Shown here in pieces: positions 46,313-57,436 of a stretch of DNA of 64,000 bases. Position numbers and translations under genes: made by a program. The stretch lies in assembly GCA_963966185.1 (NCBI GenBank), contig CAWZYM010000151.1:119501-183500 (forward strand). The letters run 5' to 3'. Within the stretch, counting starts at the first letter, position 1, and the number at the start of each line of letters is the position of its first letter. Source of the stretch: Rhabditoides inermis. Lineage: Eukaryota > Nematoda > Chromadorea > Rhabditida > Rhabditidae. The notes beneath the pieces are model-generated. The model did no database searches. It had not been told where the DNA came from and saw only the letters and a list, made by a program, of their open reading frames with translations.

Positions 46313-47399
46313 TCACTGCTCCCTCCTCCTCCTCCCCTTCTTCTCCTCCTTCTCCTTTCGAGGATCGGGCGCTTCCGGAGAACCGAGCCGATCCCACTCG
46401 TTGATCAGACTAAAAGGATTGTAGTACTAACAATACGAATATAGTCATACTAATCACAAAACCTACGCAAACCGTGAAAATAGCAATCACAAAGCCGTTG
46501 TAATACACTTTCCCTGCTAACATAAAACCGTTCGTGAAAGCTCTAAGCAATTGCAGAAAACATCCCACTCATTGATCAAAATGAGGAGATTGTAGTGCCA
46601 AACCAAACATCCAGAAAAAACTTTATTACATAAACAACAAATCTCTTCTGAACCAATCAATAAATCAATAAACCCACTTCAAGTCCAGTCGGTCAGCCGT
46701 CTCCAGTGGGACATTGCCCGGCGGGGTCTGGAAGTAGTCCTCGTACGTGCGGGCCGCGTTCGACAGAGTCTGCAAGTGATACATCATGATTTCTCCCTAC
46801 TCCTCTCTCCTACTCCCTACTTCTCCTGCTGCTGCTCCTTCTCCTCCTCCTCCTCCTCCTTCCTCACCTGCTCCACACTCATCGCCTCCTCCACCTCGTC
46901 CTTGTGCAGCGGACACTCCTGGTCCTCCCACACGGTGTGCATCTCGCGAACGCCCTGAATATCTCTCCCTCTCTCTCACTCACTCTCTTCCTCTCTCTCT
47001 CACTCTCTTTATTTCCCTCTCTCCCTTCTCTCTACGCCCTCTCTCCCTCTCCTCTCCCTCCCTATAAAATCTGTTCCCTCTCCCACTCCTCTTTCCTAAA
47101 AACGCATCTGTAAATATTCATGTATTATCAGTGTACTATGTACTATTACTATTTACTACTATTACGGTCGAACAAATGTTTGCGCTAAGCGGTACACATA
47201 TCACGGAGAACATAATAATTGCATTACCATGTATCAATTAATCATAGAAGTCACAAAACAGGTACAATTTTTCCAAAGATTTTTGCAGCCGAAACTATTA
47301 CATATTCACGAAACGTGAATTACGACATACAATTACCATGTACACCACAGATCCATGTTGACTGCGGCATGAAACGTACAAAACATGCTCAACTCTTCT

Positions 47400-47433
<34 letters not shown>

Positions 47434-49102
47434 CTCTCACCTTTGTGTCCACAGTGAGCAGGGCGCCCGCCTTTCGGACCACTTCTCGCACTTCAGCCAC
47501 GGACTGAAACAATACACTTTTTATAGAAACACAACTTCATTAGTTTAAATTCAGTTCGATTCCCAATTTCGCATTTTTACACTAGCGCTGAAAAGTACTT
47601 TCCACAGTCTGAAGCTCCAATGAATGAATTCATTACAGTAATAATCTGCGTCACACATCATTAATCAAACACCAATGATAACTAATGGAACAGCTTAAGT
47701 GAAACGAGCATGCTGCATAAAGCATGAGTCATCGTAGACAGAGGGATTATTTGTATTTGTATTATTGCTGTTATTATTAATGCCGCATCGCAGATCGAAG
47801 AGTCAATTTTAATCTCACAGAAAACCTACAGGAATGAATGGGACATTTTGTCATTATGCTGTTGTCACTGCGACATTTCATTTTGTAGAGCGATTAGACC
47901 GTGACTGTTTCCATCTGACTTGCTTACGACCTACACACGCTGTTATCTCCCAATGTTTCTATAGAAAAGCGATCAGGAAACATTCCCAAAATATACCTCA
48001 TTGAATAAATATCTGAGCGTCACAACGTTTCCTATAATCGAATACATCATTAGCACTAATCCACAAAACGTTCCGTATCAATCTCTATACAAAACCACCC
48101 ACAACAAATATAGGAATACAATTATTGTAATTACGTACGTATGAACGCAATCTCACATATTGGGACCTATTGACATGATTAATACTGCTACTTTTGCAAT
48201 AGCCGTAATAACATGATTGAATATTTTGCAAATTATATATTTTGTATTTTGTTTAGAAAAAGGATTTCACGCTTACTCGTCAGCTTTGAAAATGCGGCGC
48301 ACATTTAAAAAATCAGCTACAGTGACACGCAGTCTGAAGGTGCCAAAATCACCTGGCCAATATTTTAGGAATGGAAACAGCATGTTCTATGATGCCGAAA
48401 AATTTTGGGTGTTGCAAAATTTTGCGCCAGCCGATTCACCTGCGCCAGTTTAAAAAAGAGCAGCATATCTGGTCGAAACACAACATTCTCGCACACTCGC
48501 ACTGTAGATCTGCTACCGTACTTATAGAATTTTTAATAATTTACTATCCACCTGCAAGTACATTCTTGAAAATTACTGACTTTCCCCTCATTTCTTTTCA
48601 AAATCTGTTTCTCCCAAATAACCATAATCACTCTTGACACTCATAATACATTCAGCATGTACTCCTTCTACTCTCTCCCCTCCCTCCCCTCCCTCTACCT
48701 CTTCTTCCCCTTCCTCCCTCCCCTCTCTTTCTTCCCCTCCCTCCCTCCCCCTCCCTCCCCACCTGCTCCTCTTTGAACCGCAGCAGGCTGTGTCTCTCCA
48801 GCTGACTGAGAAGGCGGGCAGAGAACTCAGGAGCCGGGCCGCAATCCACCTAAGATATACGATACATTCCAAACAGTACATCCAAACATTTGTGGAAAAA
48901 TATGCACCAAGCATAGACAACATCCAACGTCAGTTAGTGACACCAATCATAGCGACCCATTCCCCGTGTCTCATAGTCAAGCTAAAGTTTGCGCGCCAAC
49001 TGTACAGTAATTCAGTGATACGGACATACCGTATCCCTCCCTCCCTACCTCGGCCTCGATCGGTTGCTGCGGCACGAACACTCCCTCGCCCGGCAACGGC
49101 GT
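46313..49102 (-). CDS. gatc-1: Mitochondrial Glu-tRNA(Gln) amidotransferase subunit C (GatC)
   Basis: Six exons join in phase: 49049-49102, 48763-48849, 47441-47503, 46868-46954, 46678-46769 and 46313-46409 (stop TGA), giving 159 residues without the first exon. The family core is clear: LSQLERHSLLRF, then VDTKGVREMHTVWEDQECPL, followed by TYEDYFQTPPGNVPLE, which matches the GatC signature '..yF..PPGNiPLe'. GatC stabilises the GatA-GatB amidotransferase that converts Glu-tRNA(Gln) to Gln-tRNA(Gln) in mitochondria. The C-terminus has a Lys/Arg/Glu-rich extension. The initiating exon, which should supply a mitochondrial targeting peptide, was not resolved; a candidate ATG exon near 49490 has the wrong phase. 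Same strand and order as DTWD1 and RNF19. Confidence 0.88.
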
Positions 49103-50395
49103 CTGCAAGTCGATACGTTAACTAATTCAACTTTAGAATACATTTTATTTATAATTTATGTTATATATTTTTCATATCTTATTTATTATGTATATTTTAA
49201 TAAACGTATAATCCAACCTAAAACCATCCAAAGTGCAATGTTATAGGTACTCATTCACATTCCCATATTTTACTCAGTCGCAATTGCTACATGTTCGTGT
49301 AATGCATAAATTATAATAATAAGTGTTCAATTTCACTTCAGCAATGGATTGTTAAAGTACATTTGCCTCTTAATGTACTAACATGGAAACATGAATCGAG
49401 CGGACGCGGGGGACACTATCACTGGCATCGAGCAAGAGAAGAGTGTTGGGGGGCTTTTTGAAGTCGCCACCGGGGTGGGCTGACGTTGGGCTTCATCATT
49501 CATCCATCATCCGAGATGAAACAGTATGTAATATGAACTAGCCATCGTTACAGTTACAGAAAATCTCAATGACATTAACTATCTATAAATTACGATCCCT
49601 ATATGCACACACTAGCAGCTCTAGCTCCTAGGCCCCATCTACGGATCGTTTGCTATGTCCTAGGTGGCGGAAGGTGGAGACGATTCTCCTAAATGGAAAC
49701 CACATCTTTATACAAAGACGTCAGGTCTGAGTAATCTCTCTCGCCACCATCGTATACCCACTCGTGCAGTCATTCATACACAATCATTTCGTTCCGTTTG
49801 CCATTGCTCACTGAATTATGACTGTCTTTTGTTACGTTCATTAGTTGTTCCGTCTTCATTCTGTTATGTCCCAATGAAAACGTCACAATTTGGCATTCAA
49901 GATATCAGGGACAGTAAATGTTGAAATAAAGAGATTACACTTTCAAAACATGAACTCAAATCAAATACGTCATTGCGTATCATCTCTCCCTCTCCAGTAA
50001 AAAAAATTTTGCACAAAGAAAATGTGGCAAATATTGAGCATGCCGACACAATTCATACCATATTCACAGAGTGAAACGTATCTAGTACATGTTCAAATCT
50101 TCTCATCACATCTCCCCACCTTGCCTTCTCCACTCGCCAGTCCCCTCCTTCCAGCCAATCTGCCAAACCGCGCCAGTAATAACCGCATACCTCAAAATCT
50201 CGTGTGAATAACTCAATAAAATCTCAAAGTAAAGTATCCACAGCGTACAATAACGCATTCAGCAGTTAGAAAACACTTGGAACAGTATTGAATCATTTAT
50301 CCTACCAAATCAACCGATAACAACGTAAAATCAAACCAACAACAATCTAACAATTGAACAATGCAAGAATCCTGACATAACAAAAAGAATCTCTC

Positions 50396-53300
50396 TCACT
50401 CCTTCTCCTCTTCCTTCTCCCGTTTCTCCTCGTGTTCTGAAATAAATACTACTACAACTACAAAATCATCATCAACAACAACAAACAAACAAAAAGACAA
50501 CAATGACAACAACGCACCCTTCCCTTCCTCAATGGCTGCGGCAGCGGCACGCCTCTTCCGGTCACCCTCCTCCTTGCGCGCGTTCACCTGCAATCGATAA
50601 ATCAATAAAACAATCATACAGTACTGAACAAGACATAGATTAAGTATTGTATAACAAACAATTTTCCATAAATCAATCAACATTCACCCACCATTCTCTG
50701 CGTGAAGAAAAAGTAGTAGAGCAGGTCGTCAAATTCGCCCTGAAGTAGAAACATGGCTCATGGTCATGGAATTCACAAGTCGCAGTTATGCAGTAATATA
50801 ACTTTGTACCCAATGAGTCGAGACAATCAAACACACTATCTCATTCAAAACATGCCCACTGTTCCTACCCTGTCTCATCCACCAGCATACTCTCCCTCCT
50901 CTCTTCCCACCCTGACCCTTCCTCGCCCCCACCCTCTCTCTCTCTCACTCTCTCTCATCTCTCTCTCCCTCCTCTCTTTCTCTCTTCCCCCCACCTTGTA
51001 CTCCTTCTTCAGCCCCAGCTCCTGGTACTCCCTCAGGGCGTAGTAGATCGCTTCGATGGTCGCCAGGTGGGAGTCGTTCTGCAACAGATTAAAAAAGTAA
51101 CCATACCTTCCTTTTCTTTCTAGTCCAACTATATGATTGTATTCCGACCAAGTCGAAGAATATTCGGAACTGTATGACAAAATTATTCGTCTATATACTT
51201 TCTACAACTATTATCGCCTGTACTTATCATGAACACAACTTGAATACATTTCCACATTTCCAACTTTGCATTCTGGATTAGATACTAATTAATTCTCCTA
51301 CCAGTCCGGACAAAAACTTGAACAGCAAAACAAACTACGTTTCAGATCCACTTCAAGTTCACAAACAGCTATCAAACCAAAATTGAACAATTCTGAACAA
51401 AATTATATGCAATACGTTTCATTCCATTGTGAATAATACAGATCTCGTGGAACGAGCGATGAGAAATGCACTATCACTGACAAAAGTGCGCGCACTCCAC
51501 GCCACCTCCGCGCGCACTATGTGCAGTTGCGCACTCTGCGCTGCCTTCGCGCTATCAAATTCTGCCTGCGATTTGCGAGAAGGAGCTCTGCGAACTTCGC
51601 GCTGCCTATGCGCAGTGCGCGCGAAGGTGGCGCGGAAGTCGCAAACTGTTTGTAAAACGCTACTCGTATAACGTTATGTTTATTTGATTTGTGTTCAGAA
51701 TAGGTATTATTTGCTTCGCAAGAAACAAACAATGAGGTGATCTAAACGTGATGTGAGTGATGAGTGTGGAAAGCAACTGCTCACAGACTCTCAGACAAAA
51801 TCATCGGGTGTCGCGCGCGGTAAAACGCCATTCCCGGGACTCACGCGGGGCAATACCGGGTGAAACGCGGGGCAATAGAGAATCGCGACAATATCGGGAG
51901 TCGCGCAATTGTCGCGCGTGACAATCAGATTTCAATTTGGCGGGAAACAATTATTTGAACTTGGCGTCTGTTTTTCGGGCATCGCTACCGGTTCGCATTT
52001 TGTTATTAATGTTTTCAGTTTTATTTATTTTGTTTGTTTATTTTTGTTGTGTTATTGTATGTAGGTGTGTTTTCCTGACCTTACGTGGGTGAATTACGAT
52101 AAAGGTGAAAGTTTAAGTAGGTTGTATTCCCATGACAGCCAATTCATACTTTTCGTGCAATACCTGATAATACAATCTTCCTGTTACAACCTTCAGTTAA
52201 CACTACCGTAGCAATCAGAAGGCGTAATTCTTTCAAGAGGCTACCCGGTAGCACCGAACGCTTGTACGGACCTCTGCGGCTCGTCTCACGCATACAGTCT
52301 AACGAATTTCAATCCCAGCGATTTGGGGATGTTAGAAGAATGATAGAGGCACTTCAAATGCTCGCCTCTGTTCAAAGCGATCGAGGCTCGAAAACGTAAG
52401 AGAAATACGAGATAATGTGATATAACGGTGAGCGCAGAGGTCCGAACAAGCGTTCGTGTATATTGAGTAAGAACTCCCGTCATGATTTGTTCTCATGTTG
52501 TCAGTTGTGCGTTGCAGATCACCAGTCTTCTCCACCTGGTTCACAAGGACTGTGGACTGCTCGTACCGAACGGATCATGTAGCCGCTCTCACACATGCCA
52601 GCCGCATCAAACGGTAAGCCAAACGCGCGCACTGACGTGCTGCACTTCATGTTTTTAATGGTTGTGAGTACATATCGCTTACTCAGAGCCCCAATGTGAA
52701 TGTTGTACTTCCTGTTGGATTGATGTTGTGTAGTCACATGCGTACTCTAGTATACTGGGATCGCTACTTAGCTACCTCATTCATTCAATTCCGTTGCTCA
52801 GTACATAGATGCTAATTTGATTCACACTTCTAATAAGCTGAAACGTAACGGTATCTTTTAGTTTATGTTGATACGAACTGTTTTCAGTGAGTTGGTCCCG
52901 CTAAGTGGATCTCTACCACTACCACCGAGCCATTTAGAGCGAAACATGCGAAGGTGAGTATGCTTCGTATTGATTGAATTGATTACACTTACGTATGTTG
53001 CAGAACGAATGCTCCAGTCTCGTGCCTCTCGATGCAAGCTCACAACACAGATCAACACCGACAACCAACTGAGGAAGCATCGTACTCACCCACCTTCTCA
53101 AGCCCACAGAAGGCCATCTGGAAGTATCAAGATCACGTGTCCATCTCGTTTACAATGTGCATTATGAGAGTAGCCCATCCACATTATTGCTTATGTCGAA
53201 GTTGTCATGTTGCCGTGTTAGGTACCCTTTATTGCCATGTGTCTGATGGTGGTTGTATTGAATTGTATTACAAATGCATTACATAATAAATCATTTTGTT

Positions 53301-55165
53301 ATTCTTGCTAAGTTTGAATGAAGAATGGAAAGGGGAAAGGTATGGGAAGCGAGGCGATAGTGAGAAACGTGCGTGACAATATCGCGACAATACCGCGGCA
53401 ATATCGCATTGTCGCGCGGGGTAATACCGGGAGTCGCGCAATGATCACTCGTGACGACCCGATATTACCCCGCGCGTCCCCCGCTATCCTAGCGCGCGAC
53501 ACCCGGACGTTTTTCTTGGTACTCGTGCACAGGCCTGCGCACTCCCGCTTCTCTGCGCTCTAGTCCCAGCAGTTTGTCTGCATCTCTGCCCCGCGGTCTG
53601 TTGCGAATCCACACCTCGTTTTCCGTATATACTACGGGTTTTCTTTTGTTTGTACAATACTATTTGTGTTGTATCATACGTGTTTTCATTCCTTGTCGTT
53701 GATTTGATATGCTGTGTGAATGAGTATAGCTAGAATCACCGTTTTGTCGCACTTTCTCCCTCGTGTTCGTTGTTCTTCTAATTTCTCGTGAAGATGATGA
53801 TGCACACATGAGTTTGAAATATTTGTGATGTATTCTTTCTTCCTCAATTCAGCTCATCGTTGCGTTCAACAAGATGGACTCTAGGCCTTTTTATTCGCCC
53901 GCTTCACCATCAACACCGAGGTGAGCGTTTTGATGTGTTGTGACTTGCATGTTTTATGCGTCTCTGTCGTCATCAAACATATCTTTTGCAACCTTACTCT
54001 CATTCTTTTATTTGTTTTAGTTATATTTACAATTTGATTTCTGTAGATGACTTCTTCTGTCATCGGAGACGACGTCCGCCGTCACCCCATCGCTGTGTCC
54101 CTCCTGGAGATGCGCAGACCGGAGGTTCGCTCATGCTATGTTATGGTTGATATTATCGATAATATTTTGTATGTATGTAATGCTCATGTTTATAGAACTC
54201 GGAGGCGTCTTCCTGGGGTCGATGGAGAATGGAGTCATCGAGCTGCGGAGCCGAGTGATGACCCCTTATTGATATTCACGACCGACCCCCATTTTTGTAC
54301 TCATGTTTGCATTATTTGATGTGTACTAATACGTTCACACTCTGAAATAAATAGTTGTTTATTGATTGGACCTATTGCTATTTACACCACTGAAGGGAAT
54401 GTAGAGCGCAACGAAATTGGCATTGGCTGACTCCGCGCGGCTTTCGCGCGCACTAATTGCGAGCTTCGCGCCACCTCAGGGCAGGGTTGCCAACAAGCAG
54501 CGTGGAGTGCGCTCGTAGTGCGCGCGAAGGTGGCGTGGAGTGCGCGCACTTTTGTCGTTGATGGAGGCGTTTACGAATCCACAACAAACGATTCACGTTC
54601 CAACACTACATCATCAATACCGTACCCACCCTCCGTCTACCGTACCTTGTTGTGTTGGGGCCGCCAGAAGGCGGTGCGGTAATCGCGGAGGGACACGCAA
54701 GGCAGGCCTGAAGGGATACAATGAGATATCCCACAAACAAACAAGTGTAACCGGTGGATATATGTATCACTTCAAACAATACAACCTCACTCGCACTGAC
54801 AATAATAATTATCTGTCTTTTTTACGTTGAGACAAACGCAAATCGACAAACAGAAAATCGAAAAAAAAAACTTAAAAAAACCTACCCTGAATCTGCGGTA
54901 GGCGCTGCATCACTCCCACTTGGAACCTGAGAGACAATAGATCTCTCTCTCTCTCCCCCTCTCCCTCTCTCTCATCACTCTCTCTTTCTCTCTCTCTCTC
55001 TCGCCCTCTCCCTCTCTCATCTCTCCCTCCCTCTCCCCTCCCCCCCCTCTCACCAAGTACAGTCCAGTACGACAATCCTCTTGATGGACCCTCGGGTGCG
55101 CACGAATTCGTCCATCGACACGGCGGACGGGGAGGGAAAGATGAGCACCTGGACAAGATAGCAAT

Positions 55166-55204
<39 letters not shown>

Positions 55205-56224
55205 ACTCTGCTCCTCTCCTCACCCTCTCTTTCTCTCTCGCCCCCTCCCTCTTCCCGTCTCCCCCCCCCACCGTGCTCCCTCCGTGCTCCTCTCCCTGTG
55301 GCTCCTCCCTGTAGTCGAACACCTCCCCATCGGGTGCGTCGAACACACGAGTCTGAAAATAGATTATATTAAAATGTAACTTATTAGTTTTGAATTGAAT
55401 TGATTTACTGCCGATATCAAAAATACATCAACGGAGATGCAACACAAAGAAAAATGTTGAATTGCTTTAATTGAATTGATGATTTATCCAGTTTCTTCTA
55501 TAAAACACCTTCGAAGTCGCTGTGAAGAGCCTACTCCCAAGTGCTCGACCCCAACATCATATTCAACGACAAATCAGTTTCACTGATACAACAAGTCGTG
55601 AATATTGCTGATAGTGCAATAGAAGAGGAGACGCCCTAAACGGTCCCACCACTACAACCAATCATTACACAACCAATGAACGTGTTTCACACACTTCACA
55701 AACTTCACACTGTTGCTCCAACTATTCGACGATTCATAACAATTCGTTTCCAGAAAAAAACCCTTAAATACGCACCACTCACCATAAATATTCCCACGTG
55801 CTAAAAAATAATAACAATATTCACAATGCATAAAGTCTACAAAGTACAGTACACATCATAGGAAACATCTAAACTCACACAATCAAAACACCTCTCAATC
55901 AAAACACCTAACCCCTATCACTCGCATGCTGTCTACAAAATGCATACACGACGCGAGACAAGACCTTCACCCAACCAGTCTACTGTATAAAGAAGAGACC
56001 ATACAGACGTGATTTCAAGATATCATCTCTAAATAACTAACTATTCTCCCCCCCCCCCCACTCACCTGCGCCGGCGCGACGATCTTGCAGTGCAGGCTGG
56101 TGCTCTTGCCGTTCTTCTCCTTACAGTGCTTGATGATGTCCACACCACACGGCAGCTGAACGGAGCAAGCTCTCTCTCTCCCTCTCTCTCTCCCCCTCTC
56201 TCTCTCCGTCTGTCTGTCTGTCTG

Positions 56225-56265
<41 letters not shown>

Positions 56266-56852
56266 CTTCCCCACCTGTACACTGGGTGTGAATACTCCGG
56301 GAAGCGGCGTCCGGCAGTCATAGCAGTAGTACATGCGGTTGCCCTGGCAGCCAGTGCATTTCCAAAAATAAATTGTCAAGAAAAATAGGTTTAACTTGAA
56401 CCTCAAACAATGAACTGACATTGCTAACATACTCTGACATACTTAACCGCATCTAGTAGAAAAAAAATACGAAATGCTTTTTAACAGCAATTACATTTTC
56501 GCGCGTTTCATTGTCCTGAAATGATACGCTTCACAAAATCATAAACTCTATGAGCGCATCGATAGCAACAATAGTTTTTATCAAAACAAGATAATCTCTA
56601 ACCAAATTCATTACCAACACGTTAACTGACAAATGTGTTTCAGTGTAGTATCCAATCAGAAACAGAAATTGCATTCATAAGAGTGATTGCTTCTGTTAAC
56701 AATAATTTTCACCATTCACTGACATATCGTGGAGTACCGCAAGCCCAGTGAGTATTCATAAGTCTCCCTCCCCCCTCACCCACCTGCTTCTCCACCTTCT
56801 CCAGCGGTTCGTACGACGACAGCCGGACGTCGTCCAGAGTTATCAACGACAT
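50396..56852 (-). CDS. DTWD1: tRNA-uridine aminocarboxypropyltransferase 1 (DTW domain)
   Basis: Twelve exons join in phase: 56784-56852, 56275-56343, 56066-56155, 55783-55800 (only 18 bases), 55272-55352, 55054-55148, 54886-54926, 54646-54707, 50995-51078, 50692-50739, 50518-50587, 50396-50436, giving 255 residues. Family landmarks in order are NRMYYCYDCRTPLPGV (Cys pair), DIIKHCKEKNGKSTSLHCKI, VLIFPSPSAVSMDE, IVVLDCTW (the DxTW motif naming the family), LPCVSLRDYRTAFWRP and HLATIEAIYYALREY. The enzyme transfers the 3-amino-3-carboxypropyl group of SAM to uridine in tRNA (acp3U). The tail is Lys/Glu-rich. The ATG follows an acceptor AG, so a spliced leader is possible. The 3.5-kb eighth intron holds nested transposon-like elements. 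Confidence 0.92.
51805..53505. mobile_element. 1.7-kb TIR element carrying an intron-containing ORF
   Basis: The 14-bp repeat CGGGTGTCGCGCGC at 51805-51818 is perfectly inverted at 53492-53505. Subterminal GC-rich arms share words such as AATACCGGGAGTCGCGCAA and GACAATATCGCGACAAT in inverted order. A four-exon plus-strand frame lies between them. No target duplication was seen and the ORF does not resemble a transposase I know. Confidence 0.65.
52134..53286 (+). CDS. Unrecognised four-exon ORF inside the 1.7-kb TIR element
   Basis: An open stretch ending at 52395 (contains RRRNSFKRLPGSTERLYGPL and RRMIEALQMLASVQSD) joins in phase to 52518-52613 (SPVFSTWFTRTVDCSYRTD), 52888-52953 (ELVPLSGSLPLPPSHLER) and 53004-53286 (ending YYKCIT, stop TAA). 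Donors GTAAGA, GTAAGC and GTGAGT and acceptors TTGCAG, TTTCAG and TTGCAG are all good, and each junction is phase 2. The protein is basic, with a Cys-rich C-terminal end. The start was not fixed; an ATG at 52339 or an upstream exon is possible. It runs antisense to DTWD1 and could be a captured host gene or an unfamiliar transposon protein. Confidence 0.5.
53885..54272 (+). pseudogene. MPN-domain-like gene fragment
   Basis: Exon-like pieces 53885-53920 (FARFTINTE), 54047-54124 (DDVRRHPIAVSLLEMRRPE) and 54196-54272 (LGGVFLGSMENGVIELRS) resemble the start of an MPN (Mov34) domain as in eIF3f or CSN6: 'V.vHP.v...i.d...rR' followed by 'v.G.LLG....g.vEi'. The last junction is out of phase by one in my model and the domain stops soon after, so it is probably a truncated copy carried by the surrounding inverted-repeat segment. 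Confidence 0.3.
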
Positions 56853-57436
56853 CTGGAACAGCTGATTCCTCCACACTGCCAACATATCGATCCGCAATAA
56901 TATGAACAACAACCGCACCACCGATATGTTCACAGATGAAACCACTGATTCCCCTTTCATATAAATCAAGAGTCAATAAACATAAATACTTTATACACAG
57001 CAGTAAATTTCATATAAAAAAAATGTACAGGCTCGCAATCTCCATCACAATCATCGCGTACCTCGAGAGATGTCACAGGAAAGAATCAATCGATATATCG
57101 ATCGACCAATCAATACAGTCAGTACACAGGCAATACCACTCGTCTGTTCGCAGAGTGGCACAAAATATCTCCTATACAAAAACACACACGAATAATAATA
57201 ATACTATAAAGATGAGAAAGAAGCCGATGAAGACACGTCGTGAATAACATGAAAAACATCGAAAATCGTGAATTATACAACATACAGTAGATCTATATGA
57301 ACGAAGAACTAGATTCGTTGAGAGTTGAGAGAGAAGTCACTGGAAGATCCGACTATATGGTGTAAATGTGAAGGTAGAAATGGTCAAGAGTGAATAAGTG
57401 TTTGTCTGTCTGGCTGATATACAGAGGATGTGCTCG

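Larger units (their letters stand above)
51478..54556. mobile_element. Pair of inverted GC-rich elements bounding a 3.1-kb segment in a DTWD1 intron
   Basis: GACAAAAGTGCGCGCACTCC at 51478 and about 40 bases in all are mirrored at 54515-54556. Each end region (51478-51645 and 54425-54556) is also partly self-complementary through GCGCGCGAAGGTGGCG words. The segment may therefore be one 3.1-kb element with terminal inverted repeats, or two related MITEs in opposite orientation. It contains the 1.7-kb element at 51805-53505 and MPN-like exons. Confidence 0.6.

Noticed and set aside
53853..53884. GTPase G4-type motif LIVAFNKMDS as part of an elongation-factor gene
   Set aside because: Only one short motif matches, the frame stops soon after splicing, and the MPN-like frame entered at 53885 explains the downstream exons better.
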